Assembly: GCA_016839875.1 (NCBI GenBank)
Contig: JAEOTK010000002.1
Location: forward strand, 1 to 64,000
Length of the DNA stretch: 64,000 nt
Origin: Candidatus Heimdallarchaeota archaeon
GTDB taxonomy: Archaea; Asgardarchaeota; Heimdallarchaeia; Heimdallarchaeales; Heimdallarchaeaceae
Reading direction: 5' to 3'
Shown here: piece after piece, positions 44,083 through 52,936 of the stretch
How positions within the stretch are numbered: position 1 is the stretch's first letter
Layout of the letters: every line of letters begins with the position of its first letter
Position numbers and translations under genes: made by a program
Notes under the pieces: model-generated
Told to the model about the DNA's origin: nothing
The model's database searches: none
What the model saw: only the letters and a program-made list of their open reading frames with translations

Positions 44083-45003
44083 TTAATTAGTAACTCCCAA
44101 AAAGAAGTGTATAATTAACCATCCTATTCCAAAGAGAAACAAGGAAAGAAATATAGGAAATGGCAATCCTGGAAACTTCTTGTATCTATAGAGCATCTTT
44201 TCAGTAATTTTAATTCCTGCAACTATTCCGATGATTGAACATGCACCTAGAATGAGACCATAATTGCTTGATATAAAAACAACTAATGCAGAATAAAAAG
44301 CGAAATCTCCAATACCAATTCCAACTAACCTTTCTTCACTAATATAATTCTGAGGAGCTATTGAAATATTTGTTCTTTTGAGAATCTTACTTATTGGACC
44401 TCTAAAAACAGAATAAATATCAAACAACGATATGAGAATTATCAAAGTAAAGAATGTAGCAGATTGTAAAATTAAACCGAAAAGGGACCCTACAGCTATT
44501 CCTAGAACAAATACTATGGTATTTTTCAAAAGTAAGTTTCCCTTGTTAAGGATGAAGATTAGAAAGGAAAGAATTCCTACAATAAGCCCAATTATTGCTA
44601 GTATCAACTCTATCCATTTAACAACTGTAAAAAATGGTGTGGATTCTGCTAGTGATTTTGAGTAGCTAATATTGATTAGAAAACCATGCAGCCAAAAAAC
44701 TCCTACCGAGGAAAGGAAAAGTCCAATAGAAAAGAAAATCTTAAGAATTTTCTCAAGTCGTTTTTTGATCGCAATAACTATCAAAATGCCACTTAATACT
44801 GCAATAACTACAAGTATAATACCTTCTAGAAATTGTATTGGTTGAGTGCTTTCTCCAGGTATGAACAAATTCATCTCAAACGTTGTATTCTGGTGAAACC
44901 AACCCAATAGATAGCTAAGTATTAGAAGCGGAATTAAGGCTAGAAGGATAGGTTTCGTTGTTAGAAAAGTTATTAACAAAAATCTAGGAGACGTTTCTTC
45001 CAT
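44083..45003 (-). CDS. Presenilin/signal-peptide-peptidase-like intramembrane aspartyl protease
   Basis: A 306-residue protein with about nine hydrophobic segments. The catalytic motif candidates of the A22 family are present: LFDIYSV (D about 195), GIGIGDFAFYSAL (GxGD, D about 233) and GLPFP near the C-terminus (about 279-283), in the right order and spacing for archaeal DUF1119/presenilin homologues. These proteases cut substrate helices within the membrane. ATG 45003 is chosen; the longer frame from 45177 overlaps the DUF4430 gene. It follows that gene by 31 bases. Confidence 0.68.
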   Translation of the reverse strand: MEETSPRFLLITFLTTKPILLALIPLLILSYLLGWFHQNTTFEMNLFIPGESTQPIQFLEGIILVVIAVLSGILIVIAIKKRLEKILKIFFSIGLFLSSVGVFWLHGFLINISYSKSLAESTPFFTVVKWIELILAIIGLIVGILSFLIFILNKGNLLLKNTIVFVLGIAVGSLFGLILQSATFFTLIILISLFDIYSVFRGPISKILKRTNISIAPQNYISEERLVGIGIGDFAFYSALVVFISSNYGLILGACSIIGIVAGIKITEKMLYRYKKFPGLPFPIFLSLFLFGIGWLIIHFFLGVTN

Positions 45004-45034
45004 TTTATAACACTTTATTTTTACAGATTCATGT

Positions 45035-45454
45035 TTAGTTTGTATATTGGAGCTTAATTTTGTCACTTGATTCAACAAGGAAATTACTAACACCAAATTC
45101 AGAATAAACCCATAGCTGTTCTTCATTATTAAAGTAATAAAACGCCCAATAATTGGATCCTTGTTCAATGTATCCATTTACTCCTTTGATATAAACTCCA
45201 AATGAGTAGTTTAACAAATCTAATTCTGCTACTTTTGAAAACGCTTGAAGAGCTGTACTCCCTGAAGCTATGGACACATTATATTCTTCAATATTATTTT
45301 GCTTTAAGGAACCATAGTTAATTATTGTTAGTATAGTAATATCTACTCCATTTGAATTCGGTTTATAATTTCTTAAATAAACCACGAGAGCTGTGCTCAT
45401 GCTTGCAGAAAGGATTATTGCAATGAGGAGGAATACGATTTTAGATTTTTTCAT
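45035..45454 (-). CDS. Exported DUF4430 (transcobalamin-like) domain protein
   Basis: A 139-residue protein with a signal-anchor (about 5-28) and an outer domain of DUF4430 type: TALQAFSKVAELDLL, FGVYIKGVNGYIEQGSNYWAFYYFN and GVSNFLVESSDKIKLQY. This domain is related to the C-terminal part of transcobalamin, and its genes often accompany ECF transporters, suggesting it binds a cobalamin or similar ligand outside the cell. Its start overlaps the end of the ECF S-component gene by four bases, so they are coupled. Confidence 0.72.
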   Translation of the reverse strand: MKKSKIVFLLIAIILSASMSTALVVYLRNYKPNSNGVDITILTIINYGSLKQNNIEEYNVSIASGSTALQAFSKVAELDLLNYSFGVYIKGVNGYIEQGSNYWAFYYFNNEEQLWVYSEFGVSNFLVESSDKIKLQYTN

Positions 45455-46149
45455 TGAACCTCACCTTCAGAATCGCTAACAGATTTTTGTTTGTATCCTA
45501 CTATAAAGGAGTCTACCATTAACATCTTTACTCCACGGTATTTGAATGCAGCTATAATCCAATTTACCATTGTTTTAGATAAACCAAATAATACAAAATT
45601 ACTGATAACATGTATAATTGTCATTGGGATACCGACTATCATGAGTGTGATGAAAACAGAAAAAGAAATTTCAGCAGGTAGATTTTGCTGAACGTTTGTA
45701 ATGGTAATTACTACTAATTGACCAAAAGTAGTTACAATGTCATAAAATAGAGCAAATAGACTACCAATTATCCCCAACTCCCAAAAAGACAGTTTGACTA
45801 GTCGTTTTCTATTTAGTCCAACTACAATGGCAAGACTAAGGTAGCAGAAGAGTTTAAACAGTATTAATAATCCCGAAGCGCCATATATTGGAGTAACTAG
45901 AAATTCGTAAATTAGAGAAATAGCAATAGCTGCTGCAGACCCATAATAACTACCAAATAATAATGAAATTAGAAATATAGTTACTGAAATAAACTCAAAA
46001 TTCGGTATTAAGACAACAATAGAGGAGAGGATTATTCCTAAACTGGCAAGGATTGCGGTAATTGACATTTTAAGAATAGTTCGAATCAAATCTTCTTCTT
46101 TTTGATTCTTCTTCCTACTTTCTTTCATCTGATTTGATTGATTGATCAT
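45451..46149 (-). CDS. ECF transporter S component-like membrane protein
   Basis: A 232-residue protein with six hydrophobic segments between about 25 and 200, including SITAILASLGIILSSIVVLIPNFE, LLFGSYYGSAAAIAISLIYEFL and LFALFYDIVTTFGQLV. The pattern fits the substrate-binding S component of energy-coupling-factor uptake systems. Coupled to a DUF4430 protein gene, it probably imports cobalamin or a similar vitamin. The ATPase and T subunits are not in the window. The charged Lys/Glu N-terminus is cytoplasmic. Confidence 0.68.
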   Translation of the reverse strand: MINQSNQMKESRKKNQKEEDLIRTILKMSITAILASLGIILSSIVVLIPNFEFISVTIFLISLLFGSYYGSAAAIAISLIYEFLVTPIYGASGLLILFKLFCYLSLAIVVGLNRKRLVKLSFWELGIIGSLFALFYDIVTTFGQLVVITITNVQQNLPAEISFSVFITLMIVGIPMTIIHVISNFVLFGLSKTMVNWIIAAFKYRGVKMLMVDSFIVGYKQKSVSDSEGEVQ

Positions 46150-46314
46150 TGTCTAATACCGTTTATCTCTTTGTTATAGAAGATGGGTGAACAAGCTTCC
46201 AATAAACTTTTTGAAGCAAGATTATATTATTTTCTTTCACAAATCTTCATAAATAAATCTGTTTCTTCTTAATACTAACTCAATCTTTTTGAATAGAAAA
46301 ATGGCTGTTGACAC

Positions 46315-46791
46315 ATGATTGGAGGTACCTCTGCTGAAAAACCTAAGCTATTCAAAGTTATACGGGTAGACGTACTTACCGCTAGTCCAGATATTTTTTC
46401 TTCAGATGAGGAAGCCAATAGGGGACAATATGCAGAAATTCCTCTTCTCAATTTTGAACTAGAGAACGGAGAGAATTTTCTAATGACCAACATCCCGGTT
46501 TCTATTGCAATAGAAATTGCTAGAAAACTAAATGGTGTTGAAGGAGGAGATTCTCGTTTAACAATCGCAGAACTAGTACCAGAGATATGTGTTGTAGATA
46601 GAGTGGTTATTGACTCAATAATTCCATATTCTAATGCATACCAAGCAACTGTAGAGATCCGTTTAGAAGGATTTTCAGAGCTCCAACACTTTCAAATGAT
46701 ACCTAGCCATGCAACTTTGCTAGCATTAATAGCAGGAGCAGAGATTTACGTATCAAATAGTGTGATTCGGGCTTCAGATGTGACTACATAA
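46315..46791 (+). CDS. Bifunctional-nuclease (BFN/DUF151) family protein
   Basis: A 158-residue protein. FLMTNIPVSIAIEIARKLNGVEGGDSRLTIAELVPEI, RVVIDSIIPY and MIPSHATLLALIAGAEIYVSNSVI match the DUF151/BFN family, described as nucleases in plants and found in bacteria and archaea. The archaeal role is unknown. It is a free-standing gene, divergent from the ECF operon. Confidence 0.75.
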   Translation: MIGGTSAEKPKLFKVIRVDVLTASPDIFSSDEEANRGQYAEIPLLNFELENGENFLMTNIPVSIAIEIARKLNGVEGGDSRLTIAELVPEICVVDRVVIDSIIPYSNAYQATVEIRLEGFSELQHFQMIPSHATLLALIAGAEIYVSNSVIRASDVTT

Positions 46792-46902
46792 TACATAGCA
46801 TGATCTGTTGAAAATTTAAAATTTAAAACAAAAAATTTAAGATAAGGTTTATTGCTGAATGAACAAAAGAAAATCTTTATTCTTAATATACAGGTAATGG
46901 GA

Positions 46903-47067
46903 ATGTCAGAAGAAAACAATCAAGATTTGCCAAAGGAAGAAGAAGAGGAAATAAAAAACGAAGATGAAGAAGAGTATGAAGGAAGGGATTGGGGAAAACT
47001 ATTTTTAGGAATTCTTTTCATATTTGTTGTTGTTATTATCTGGTATGTAATCCAAGCTTTAACCTAA
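46903..47067 (+). CDS. Small acidic tail-anchored protein
   Basis: A 54-residue protein. The first 30 residues are almost all Glu, Asp, Asn and Lys (KEEEEEIKNEDEEEYEGRDW), followed by one hydrophobic helix (about 33-51) at the very end. That is the layout of a tail-anchored membrane protein. The ATG at 46903 is preceded by AGGT; a longer frame begins at 46852. The strongly charged N-terminus is not a known domain. Confidence 0.5.
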   Translation: MSEENNQDLPKEEEEEIKNEDEEEYEGRDWGKLFLGILFIFVVVIIWYVIQALT

Positions 47068-47114
47068 CAAAAGCAAAATCATTTAAATGTCTGGACTATG
47101 ACATGATTAGTCTC

Positions 47115-47864
47115 ATGACTGAAATTATAATCTCCGCTGATAATTTGATCAAAACCTATTCTTCCAGAGCTGAAGAATTGATGGTATTACGAGGTATTAG
47201 CTTTAATGTTTCTAAAGGAGATGTTATTTGCTTACTTGGTACATCGGGTTCTGGTAAGACAACAACTTTGAATATCTTAGCTGGTCTAGATAAACCTACC
47301 GCGGGAAAAATATTCTATGGCGGTCAAGATATCCACAGTTGGCCAATAAGTCAATTATCTGAATACCGATTAAATGAGATAGGTTTTATTTTTCAAGAAT
47401 TCTATTTACTTAGTCATCTAACAGCTTTAGAAAATGTAATGGTTCCAATAATCTTGAAAGATGAAAGTGAAGAAGATGCAAGAGAGATTGCTCTAGAGCT
47501 CCTTGAACAAGTTGGTTTAGGTCATAAAGCAATGAATCATCCAGAAGAACTCAGTTCGGGTGAAAAACAAAGAGTCTGTGTAGCTAGAGCGATAGCTAAT
47601 TATCCATCAATTCTCATTGCTGATGAACCTACAGGAACTCTGGATAGCAAAACTGGTGATGGGATAATGAGTTTACTTATGGATTTAGCGAAGAAAAAGC
47701 AAATGTCAGTTATCTATACAACCCATGACCCATTTCTAACTAGATTAGCAACAAGATTGTTCGTAATCCAGAAAGGCATAATTCATGAAAACGAAACAAC
47801 AGATATCTCTGATATTGACTATGATAACATTATCTTCGAGTTTAAAGGAAAGGGTGATAATTGA
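47115..47864 (+). CDS. ABC transporter ATP-binding protein (MacB/LolD type)
   Basis: A 249-residue ATPase. Walker A GTSGSGKTTTL, the Q-loop FIFQEFYLL, signature SSGEKQRVC, Walker B LIADEPTGTLD and TTHDP (H-loop) are all present. The signature begins SSGEKQ rather than LSGGQ, as in MacB-type proteins. It powers the FtsX-like permease encoded directly downstream. The start at 47115 begins at the first beta strand (MTEIIISADNL); ATG 47103 is also possible, while a longer frame runs into the tail-anchored gene. The stop overlaps the permease ATG. Confidence 0.93.
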   Translation: MTEIIISADNLIKTYSSRAEELMVLRGISFNVSKGDVICLLGTSGSGKTTTLNILAGLDKPTAGKIFYGGQDIHSWPISQLSEYRLNEIGFIFQEFYLLSHLTALENVMVPIILKDESEEDAREIALELLEQVGLGHKAMNHPEELSSGEKQRVCVARAIANYPSILIADEPTGTLDSKTGDGIMSLLMDLAKKKQMSVIYTTHDPFLTRLATRLFVIQKGIIHENETTDISDIDYDNIIFEFKGKGDN

Positions 47865-50773
47865 TGGCAGATATTGAGAAATTTGTAGCTCCTGAAGAGA
47901 AGAGTTCTGTCTATCGTAATGTTCTACAAGCAATATCATTCAATCTACGGTTAATTCTAAAGAATATCCGAAATAGAAAACGAAGCACATTAATTGTCAT
48001 GATGGGTTTGATATTCGCATTATCTATTCTATTCACTTCTTCTATTTGGACACAAACTTCCCAAAAAATTATAGCTGATGATTATATTGAAACTCTTGAT
48101 TATGAGATGTATATTTCTACATTTCGAATGAATGCCATGGAACCCGTATCCGTCTTTGCTTTAGCTGATTCTACCGTTCGTCAGGTTGATTGGTTCTTTC
48201 CAACAATTGCCTTGTTTAATTATGAAGACAAAGCACCAGACTATAGATGGTACCCTGAAGAAAGTCAAGACAATATGTCAAATCCAGTATCTCTAACTAA
48301 TTCTTTTGTAATATCCTCTAGAGCTATTGAGAGAATAAAGATGAATTTTGAGATCGAAGGAAATGCTAGTTTGAATTCTGGGGAAATAATGATGAGCTAT
48401 ACTCAAGCAGCACAATTGAGTGCTGTATACAATGAACCTGTTGTCCCAGGATACATGCTGAATGTAGCTGTTACTAGGAGAATTCCAAATACAGACATTG
48501 GTGAACATTCAATGCAATACTATGACATATCTGAAACCTCTTTTGAGAATTATACAGTTGCAGGGATTTACAAGTACATTGGTCATAATTCTGTTATAGA
48601 CAGGTTAATTGGAGGGAGTACATCAAGCGGTCAAGGCATTGTTCTTGATTCTATATTCTTCCCAATAGAAGATATGACAGAAGTAGATCAATCCATAATG
48701 GATTCGAATGGTATTTTACCAAGATTACTTGTTAAAACTGATGCTCAACAGCTCAGAATCAATGGGATAGAGGGGATGCCGGATAATCTGCTAGCATTGA
48801 AGGAAAGAATAGAAATTCGTTTTTATCATTCTTACTGTTACATTTTGGATCAACAAATTCAGACAATGACTGACGAATACAGAAGAACATTTGGTTCTCT
48901 TGCATTGTTTGTACCAACTCTTGTAGCTTCTGTTTTCCTTACAATACTTTCCACGCAAATGACTGTTAAAAAAAGAAGAGAAGAAATAGCATTTTTAAGA
49001 TCGAGAGGAGCAGTTAGCGGTCAAATAGTAGGTATGTTCTTTGGAGAGTTCTTGTTAATCAGTGTTATTTCACTTCTGATTAGCATTGGAGTAGGAATAG
49101 TACTGTCTGCATTAATTCCTTCATTTGGACAGAACCAGTTCTTTAATTCTACCCTTTTCTTTAGGTATTTTCAATATCTGGAAATATCACCCTATGATAT
49201 AGAAATCTATTCTCTAATAGTATTAGGAATTTATTTAGGAATGACTTTGATAAATGTAATAACATATGTAAGAAAAGACATTCAAGAATCAATGTTAGTC
49301 ACCAGAAAAGGACAACAACTTCTAAGTTTAGGCTTGAAAGTAGGTGCATTTGTTTTAACAATTGCAGGATTCATATTTTTGTATCTCGAGTATAGAAAAA
49401 CAGCAGCAATTAGTTATACATATGGATTCAATATGATCTCTGCAAGTACTAAAACACTGTTTATCTTTATTGTGATAATATTTTTCATTTGTTATTTTGT
49501 CGCTATGGGCATTAATTACTTACTACGAAATGCAGAAAGATTCTTTGGCAAAATCCTTAGAAAAGGCAGGTTTCTGATATCACGAAATATTAAAAGATAT
49601 AACAAGAGTTTCACCGAACTCACCTTCTTTCTGATTCTTATAATTTGTTTATTAACCACATTTTTGACTATACGTTCAACTACTATCAACAATATTTCCT
49701 TGGAAGAAGATTATAGAAATGGAGCGGATCTTCGAATCCAGACAATGGTACCTGTAAATATTACAGATTTTGAACAAACAATCGAGGAAATCCCAGGAAT
49801 CAAAAACATAACAGGATTCTACTCATCTATAGCTTCCATAGGACTGCAGGAAATTGAGATTTTCGGAATAGACCCACTTGAATACTTAAGTATTGGGAGG
49901 TGGACGCAAGGTAGCTTTGTTGACATGAGTGCCACCAATGCAATTACAGCACTAGCGAATAATGAATCAGGTGTCATTCTAAGTGATTTTATTGCCGAGA
50001 GACTGGGATTTACTGTTGGTAGAGAAATGTACATCACAGATTTTAGAGGTGGTCCTTTTCAGATTAAGTTGAATGTTTCTGCAATAGTAAGCTCTGCTCC
50101 AGGACTAGGTGTAGCACATGGTTATGATCCAAAAATGAATAGAGGTACTGGTGAATGGGCTCTAATAACAAGAGAGATGTTTATTGATAGAGTAGGAGAT
50201 TCAAATGGAACACTATTTCTTGCATCAATTGAACAAGGTGCGGATATAGATCAAATTACTGCGCAAATTAAAGCTTTAGATCCTTTAATCATAGTGAATC
50301 CAGAACAGATCAATCCAGATTACATAGGATATTTCATTATTGAGTATATACCCCATGTAACCATAACCTTGCTCATAGGAGCTATCTTCCTAAACGTAAT
50401 CGGTGTAGTTTACATAATTATATCAACAGATTTCATACTAGAACAAAGAAGAAGAGAAAATGCTGTATTATTAGCCTTAGGGGGGAGACAAACGAAAATT
50501 CAGAAACTACTATTAAGTGAGTTGTTTATCTTTCTCTCAACAACATTCATCTTTGGTATTCCATTAGGTATTCTTACAACACTTTCTTTGTTAGCTTTCT
50601 CAAAACCTTTGCTTATATCACGAGAAATATTACCGATGGGGATTCATGTGGATGTCGTAGCATTGGTAATTATGATAGGTACATTGTTACTTGCAGCGGC
50701 TATTGGTATTATACCAATAATCAGAAAACAAATGAAGTATGAAATTGTACATGAATTACGTGCTATAGTTTGA
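47864..50773 (+). CDS. FtsX-like ABC transporter permease with two FtsX domains
   Basis: A 969-residue permease. A first transmembrane helix (about 41-61) is followed by an outer domain (about 65-345), three helices (about 350-470), a further pair (about 490-545), a second outer domain (about 605-840) and three C-terminal helices. The QMTVKKRREEIAFLRSRGA and DFILEQRRRENAVLLALGG segments are the FtsX coupling motifs, and occur twice. Such MacB-type exporters move lipids or peptides, or act as mechanotransmitters. The start overlaps the ATPase stop (TGATG), so the two proteins are coupled. Confidence 0.88.
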   Translation: MADIEKFVAPEEKSSVYRNVLQAISFNLRLILKNIRNRKRSTLIVMMGLIFALSILFTSSIWTQTSQKIIADDYIETLDYEMYISTFRMNAMEPVSVFALADSTVRQVDWFFPTIALFNYEDKAPDYRWYPEESQDNMSNPVSLTNSFVISSRAIERIKMNFEIEGNASLNSGEIMMSYTQAAQLSAVYNEPVVPGYMLNVAVTRRIPNTDIGEHSMQYYDISETSFENYTVAGIYKYIGHNSVIDRLIGGSTSSGQGIVLDSIFFPIEDMTEVDQSIMDSNGILPRLLVKTDAQQLRINGIEGMPDNLLALKERIEIRFYHSYCYILDQQIQTMTDEYRRTFGSLALFVPTLVASVFLTILSTQMTVKKRREEIAFLRSRGAVSGQIVGMFFGEFLLISVISLLISIGVGIVLSALIPSFGQNQFFNSTLFFRYFQYLEISPYDIEIYSLIVLGIYLGMTLINVITYVRKDIQESMLVTRKGQQLLSLGLKVGAFVLTIAGFIFLYLEYRKTAAISYTYGFNMISASTKTLFIFIVIIFFICYFVAMGINYLLRNAERFFGKILRKGRFLISRNIKRYNKSFTELTFFLILIICLLTTFLTIRSTTINNISLEEDYRNGADLRIQTMVPVNITDFEQTIEEIPGIKNITGFYSSIASIGLQEIEIFGIDPLEYLSIGRWTQGSFVDMSATNAITALANNESGVILSDFIAERLGFTVGREMYITDFRGGPFQIKLNVSAIVSSAPGLGVAHGYDPKMNRGTGEWALITREMFIDRVGDSNGTLFLASIEQGADIDQITAQIKALDPLIIVNPEQINPDYIGYFIIEYIPHVTITLLIGAIFLNVIGVVYIIISTDFILEQRRRENAVLLALGGRQTKIQKLLLSELFIFLSTTFIFGIPLGILTTLSLLAFSKPLLISREILPMGIHVDVVALVIMIGTLLLAAAIGIIPIIRKQMKYEIVHELRAIV

Positions 50774-50817
50774 TTAATTATAGCCATACTTTCTTCTGAT
50801 TTCTTAACTACATTTAA

Positions 50818-51951
50818 CTAAGCAAGAATAAGTTCGCCTCTTGCTTTCTCCAAAATCTGGTCAATCATATATTCGTCTGAATCTATCCATGATTGGTCAA
50901 TGAATGAATAATTATCTGGATTGAAGGGTTTTGTTACAGTTGTCTGAGGGTCTAGCATCATTATTTGTAAATCTGGAAACAGAGACCATAATAGGTTAAT
51001 TAAGTCTAATTTATCTTTAGGTGGTAGGAGAATTTTCCATAAAAATCCTGTTTCTGTATCTCGAAAATCTGATTCAAAAGGCAAAGGAAGATTCTGTAAC
51101 AAGTAAATAACCTTGGTCATTGCTCTTTGACTGCAAATTGATTTGAAAATCAGTTCATCTTCAAGACCAAAAAACGATCTGTTAAACTCTACTAAATAAT
51201 TTCTAATTACATGTTTGCTTAAAAACTTCTTATGTCTTGAAATAGTATAAGGCGGTGCTCCTAGTTGTTTGGATAAATTTGCATACTTTTGAGTTGGATC
51301 ACGCACCAATTCCTCAAGTAACTGAAAATCTAGATGTCGTAGTTGTTTCAAGACATTCTTGGGTTTTTCTCTAGATATTCGTTGAAAATAATCGAATTGA
51401 GGAACATAATCTACGCTGTCAATATTCTTCTTCCAAATGTCCCAATTGAAAGACCATTTTCCATTAGTTGGATTCCAGTAAGATAAATCAATCCGTGTTT
51501 TAATTCCTCTACCTATAGTAGTTGAATGAACAATTTCAGTAATCAGATTATTGTCTTTTAAATGATTTAGAAGACTTACAAATTTACTTATTGAACCGAT
51601 TGGAATATGCACTTTCAGAAAGATACCTGTTATTCCTCCATAACACCTTTGACGTACAACTAGATATGGATGATAATCAATAATTCTTTCAACTATCAAA
51701 TATTTATCTATGGAATCTACACTTAACAAAAAGATATGACTCTCTAATCCCATTGACTCTGGGTGATACTCTGCATGAAAACTTGTTATAACATTTTCAC
51801 CTACAAGACCTTCTATTCTTTTCTTAACAGTAGGGGAGGAGAGTTTTGTTTTTTCTGAAAGCCTAATTTCCTCCGCAAGTCTACTATAAGGTATTAATGG
51901 TTCTTGCAGTATATGGGATAGAATTAGATATTCTTCTCGTTTAAGACTCAA
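50818..51951 (-). CDS. Lrp/AsnC-like regulator with two helix-turn-helix domains
   Basis: A 377-residue protein. The N-terminal winged helix (about 5-58: LILSHILQEPLIPYSRLAEEIRLS, SSPTVKKRIEGLVGENVI) and a following alpha/beta region resemble an Lrp-type sensor. A second HTH (about 205-262: FQLLEELVRDPTQKYANLSKQLGAPPYTISRHKKFL) is present, then a C-terminal alpha/beta region. The result is a tandem Lrp-like arrangement. The start is TTG. It is convergent with the ABC exporter and may control it, though this is inference. Confidence 0.7.
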   Translation of the reverse strand: MSLKREEYLILSHILQEPLIPYSRLAEEIRLSEKTKLSSPTVKKRIEGLVGENVITSFHAEYHPESMGLESHIFLLSVDSIDKYLIVERIIDYHPYLVVRQRCYGGITGIFLKVHIPIGSISKFVSLLNHLKDNNLITEIVHSTTIGRGIKTRIDLSYWNPTNGKWSFNWDIWKKNIDSVDYVPQFDYFQRISREKPKNVLKQLRHLDFQLLEELVRDPTQKYANLSKQLGAPPYTISRHKKFLSKHVIRNYLVEFNRSFFGLEDELIFKSICSQRAMTKVIYLLQNLPLPFESDFRDTETGFLWKILLPPKDKLDLINLLWSLFPDLQIMMLDPQTTVTKPFNPDNYSFIDQSWIDSDEYMIDQILEKARGELILA

Positions 51952-52009
51952 GTTCCTTCAAAGATGATTCAAAAAGAGACTTAAAAAAAGTTTGTACTGA
52001 AAAAAAAGA

Positions 52010-52888
52010 TTAGAGAGAGCGTTTTCTCTTTCTTAATATCAACGCCCCAAAAGCAATAACAGTTATTATTGGAACTAACCACGGATAGAAGTTTTCCTCA
52101 GTTGGAGTAGGAGTAGTTGGAGTTGTAGGAGGTGGAGGGATATATAATCCATAAACCGCATCTACATTAAATGGTTCAAAATATCCAGGAGCAATTTCTC
52201 CTTGAGAACGTAATTTTATTGTAAAACCATTAAACAATCCTGTTGTTACATTATAGTTTACTGTAGCATTTAGCTTGAAATCTGTAAAATTACTTGGAAA
52301 AGTGAAACCACCCATGTCACCCGTATCCATTGAGTCAAATAGTACTGATGCATTGACTTCTACTGCAAATAGATCAAAATACATATGAAGATAATTTTCA
52401 TTCAAAACGGAATGTGTATCCATGTATGTAACATTTGCATAATCTGTTATATTTGCTAAAATCTCATCAACAAATAGAAAAGAAGTTGTTTGATTCATAA
52501 TTTGTCCAAAATATTCAAGATAATCTGGAATTGTTCCTAATGACAATGGAAGTGCTATTGGTAGTCCAACAGGCATTGTATAGAACACTCCTGGTTCTAC
52601 TTCTGTTTCAACAAAATTTGTTGAGTTAGATGATACCCCACCTGTGGAGTTATATGAGTCATAAGTATATCCAGTACTATTGAATTCTGTAAAGATAATG
52701 TTCATTGAAACATTGTCTTTCAGTAAGATTGAAAGATCTGAACCGAACATATTCAGAGTCTTAAGTTCGTATTTGTATGTCGTTTCAGTGTCTACACCCC
52801 AGCTTGTTGCAGCATTTAATGGAGAAATAACTGATACAGACAGGATTACAAACAGAACCCCGCAAGCCATAAACAAACCTTTTTTCAT
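52010..52888 (-). CDS. Surface protein with signal peptide and C-terminal membrane anchor
   Basis: A 292-residue protein. A signal peptide (about 1-27, KKGLFMACGVLFVILS) precedes a beta-rich ectodomain with many NxT/S sequons. A PPPPTTPTTPTPTEEN linker, a transmembrane segment (about 268-284) and a RKRKRSL tail follow. This is a typical archaeal surface-anchoring layout, with Pro/Thr spacer and short basic anchor end. The ectodomain is not recognised. It is transcribed downstream of the TTG-started regulator's upstream region, alone on its strand. Confidence 0.6.
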   Translation of the reverse strand: MKKGLFMACGVLFVILSVSVISPLNAATSWGVDTETTYKYELKTLNMFGSDLSILLKDNVSMNIIFTEFNSTGYTYDSYNSTGGVSSNSTNFVETEVEPGVFYTMPVGLPIALPLSLGTIPDYLEYFGQIMNQTTSFLFVDEILANITDYANVTYMDTHSVLNENYLHMYFDLFAVEVNASVLFDSMDTGDMGGFTFPSNFTDFKLNATVNYNVTTGLFNGFTIKLRSQGEIAPGYFEPFNVDAVYGLYIPPPPTTPTTPTPTEENFYPWLVPIITVIAFGALILRKRKRSL

Positions 52889-52936
52889 TTATTTATTCAC
52901 CATTTAAGATGTTAACATAATTACTTTTATATCTAT

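Noticed and set aside
44433..45177. Longer upstream start (45177) for the presenilin-like gene
   Set aside because: It would overlap the DUF4430 gene by more than 140 bases and add a Lys/Asn-rich segment not typical of A22 proteases. The ATG at 45003 is taken.
46989..47114. Upstream extension of the ABC ATPase from 46989
   Set aside because: The extra segment is Cys- and aromatic-rich and covers the small tail-anchored gene in another frame. ABC ATPases start at the first beta strand, as the ATG at 47115 does.
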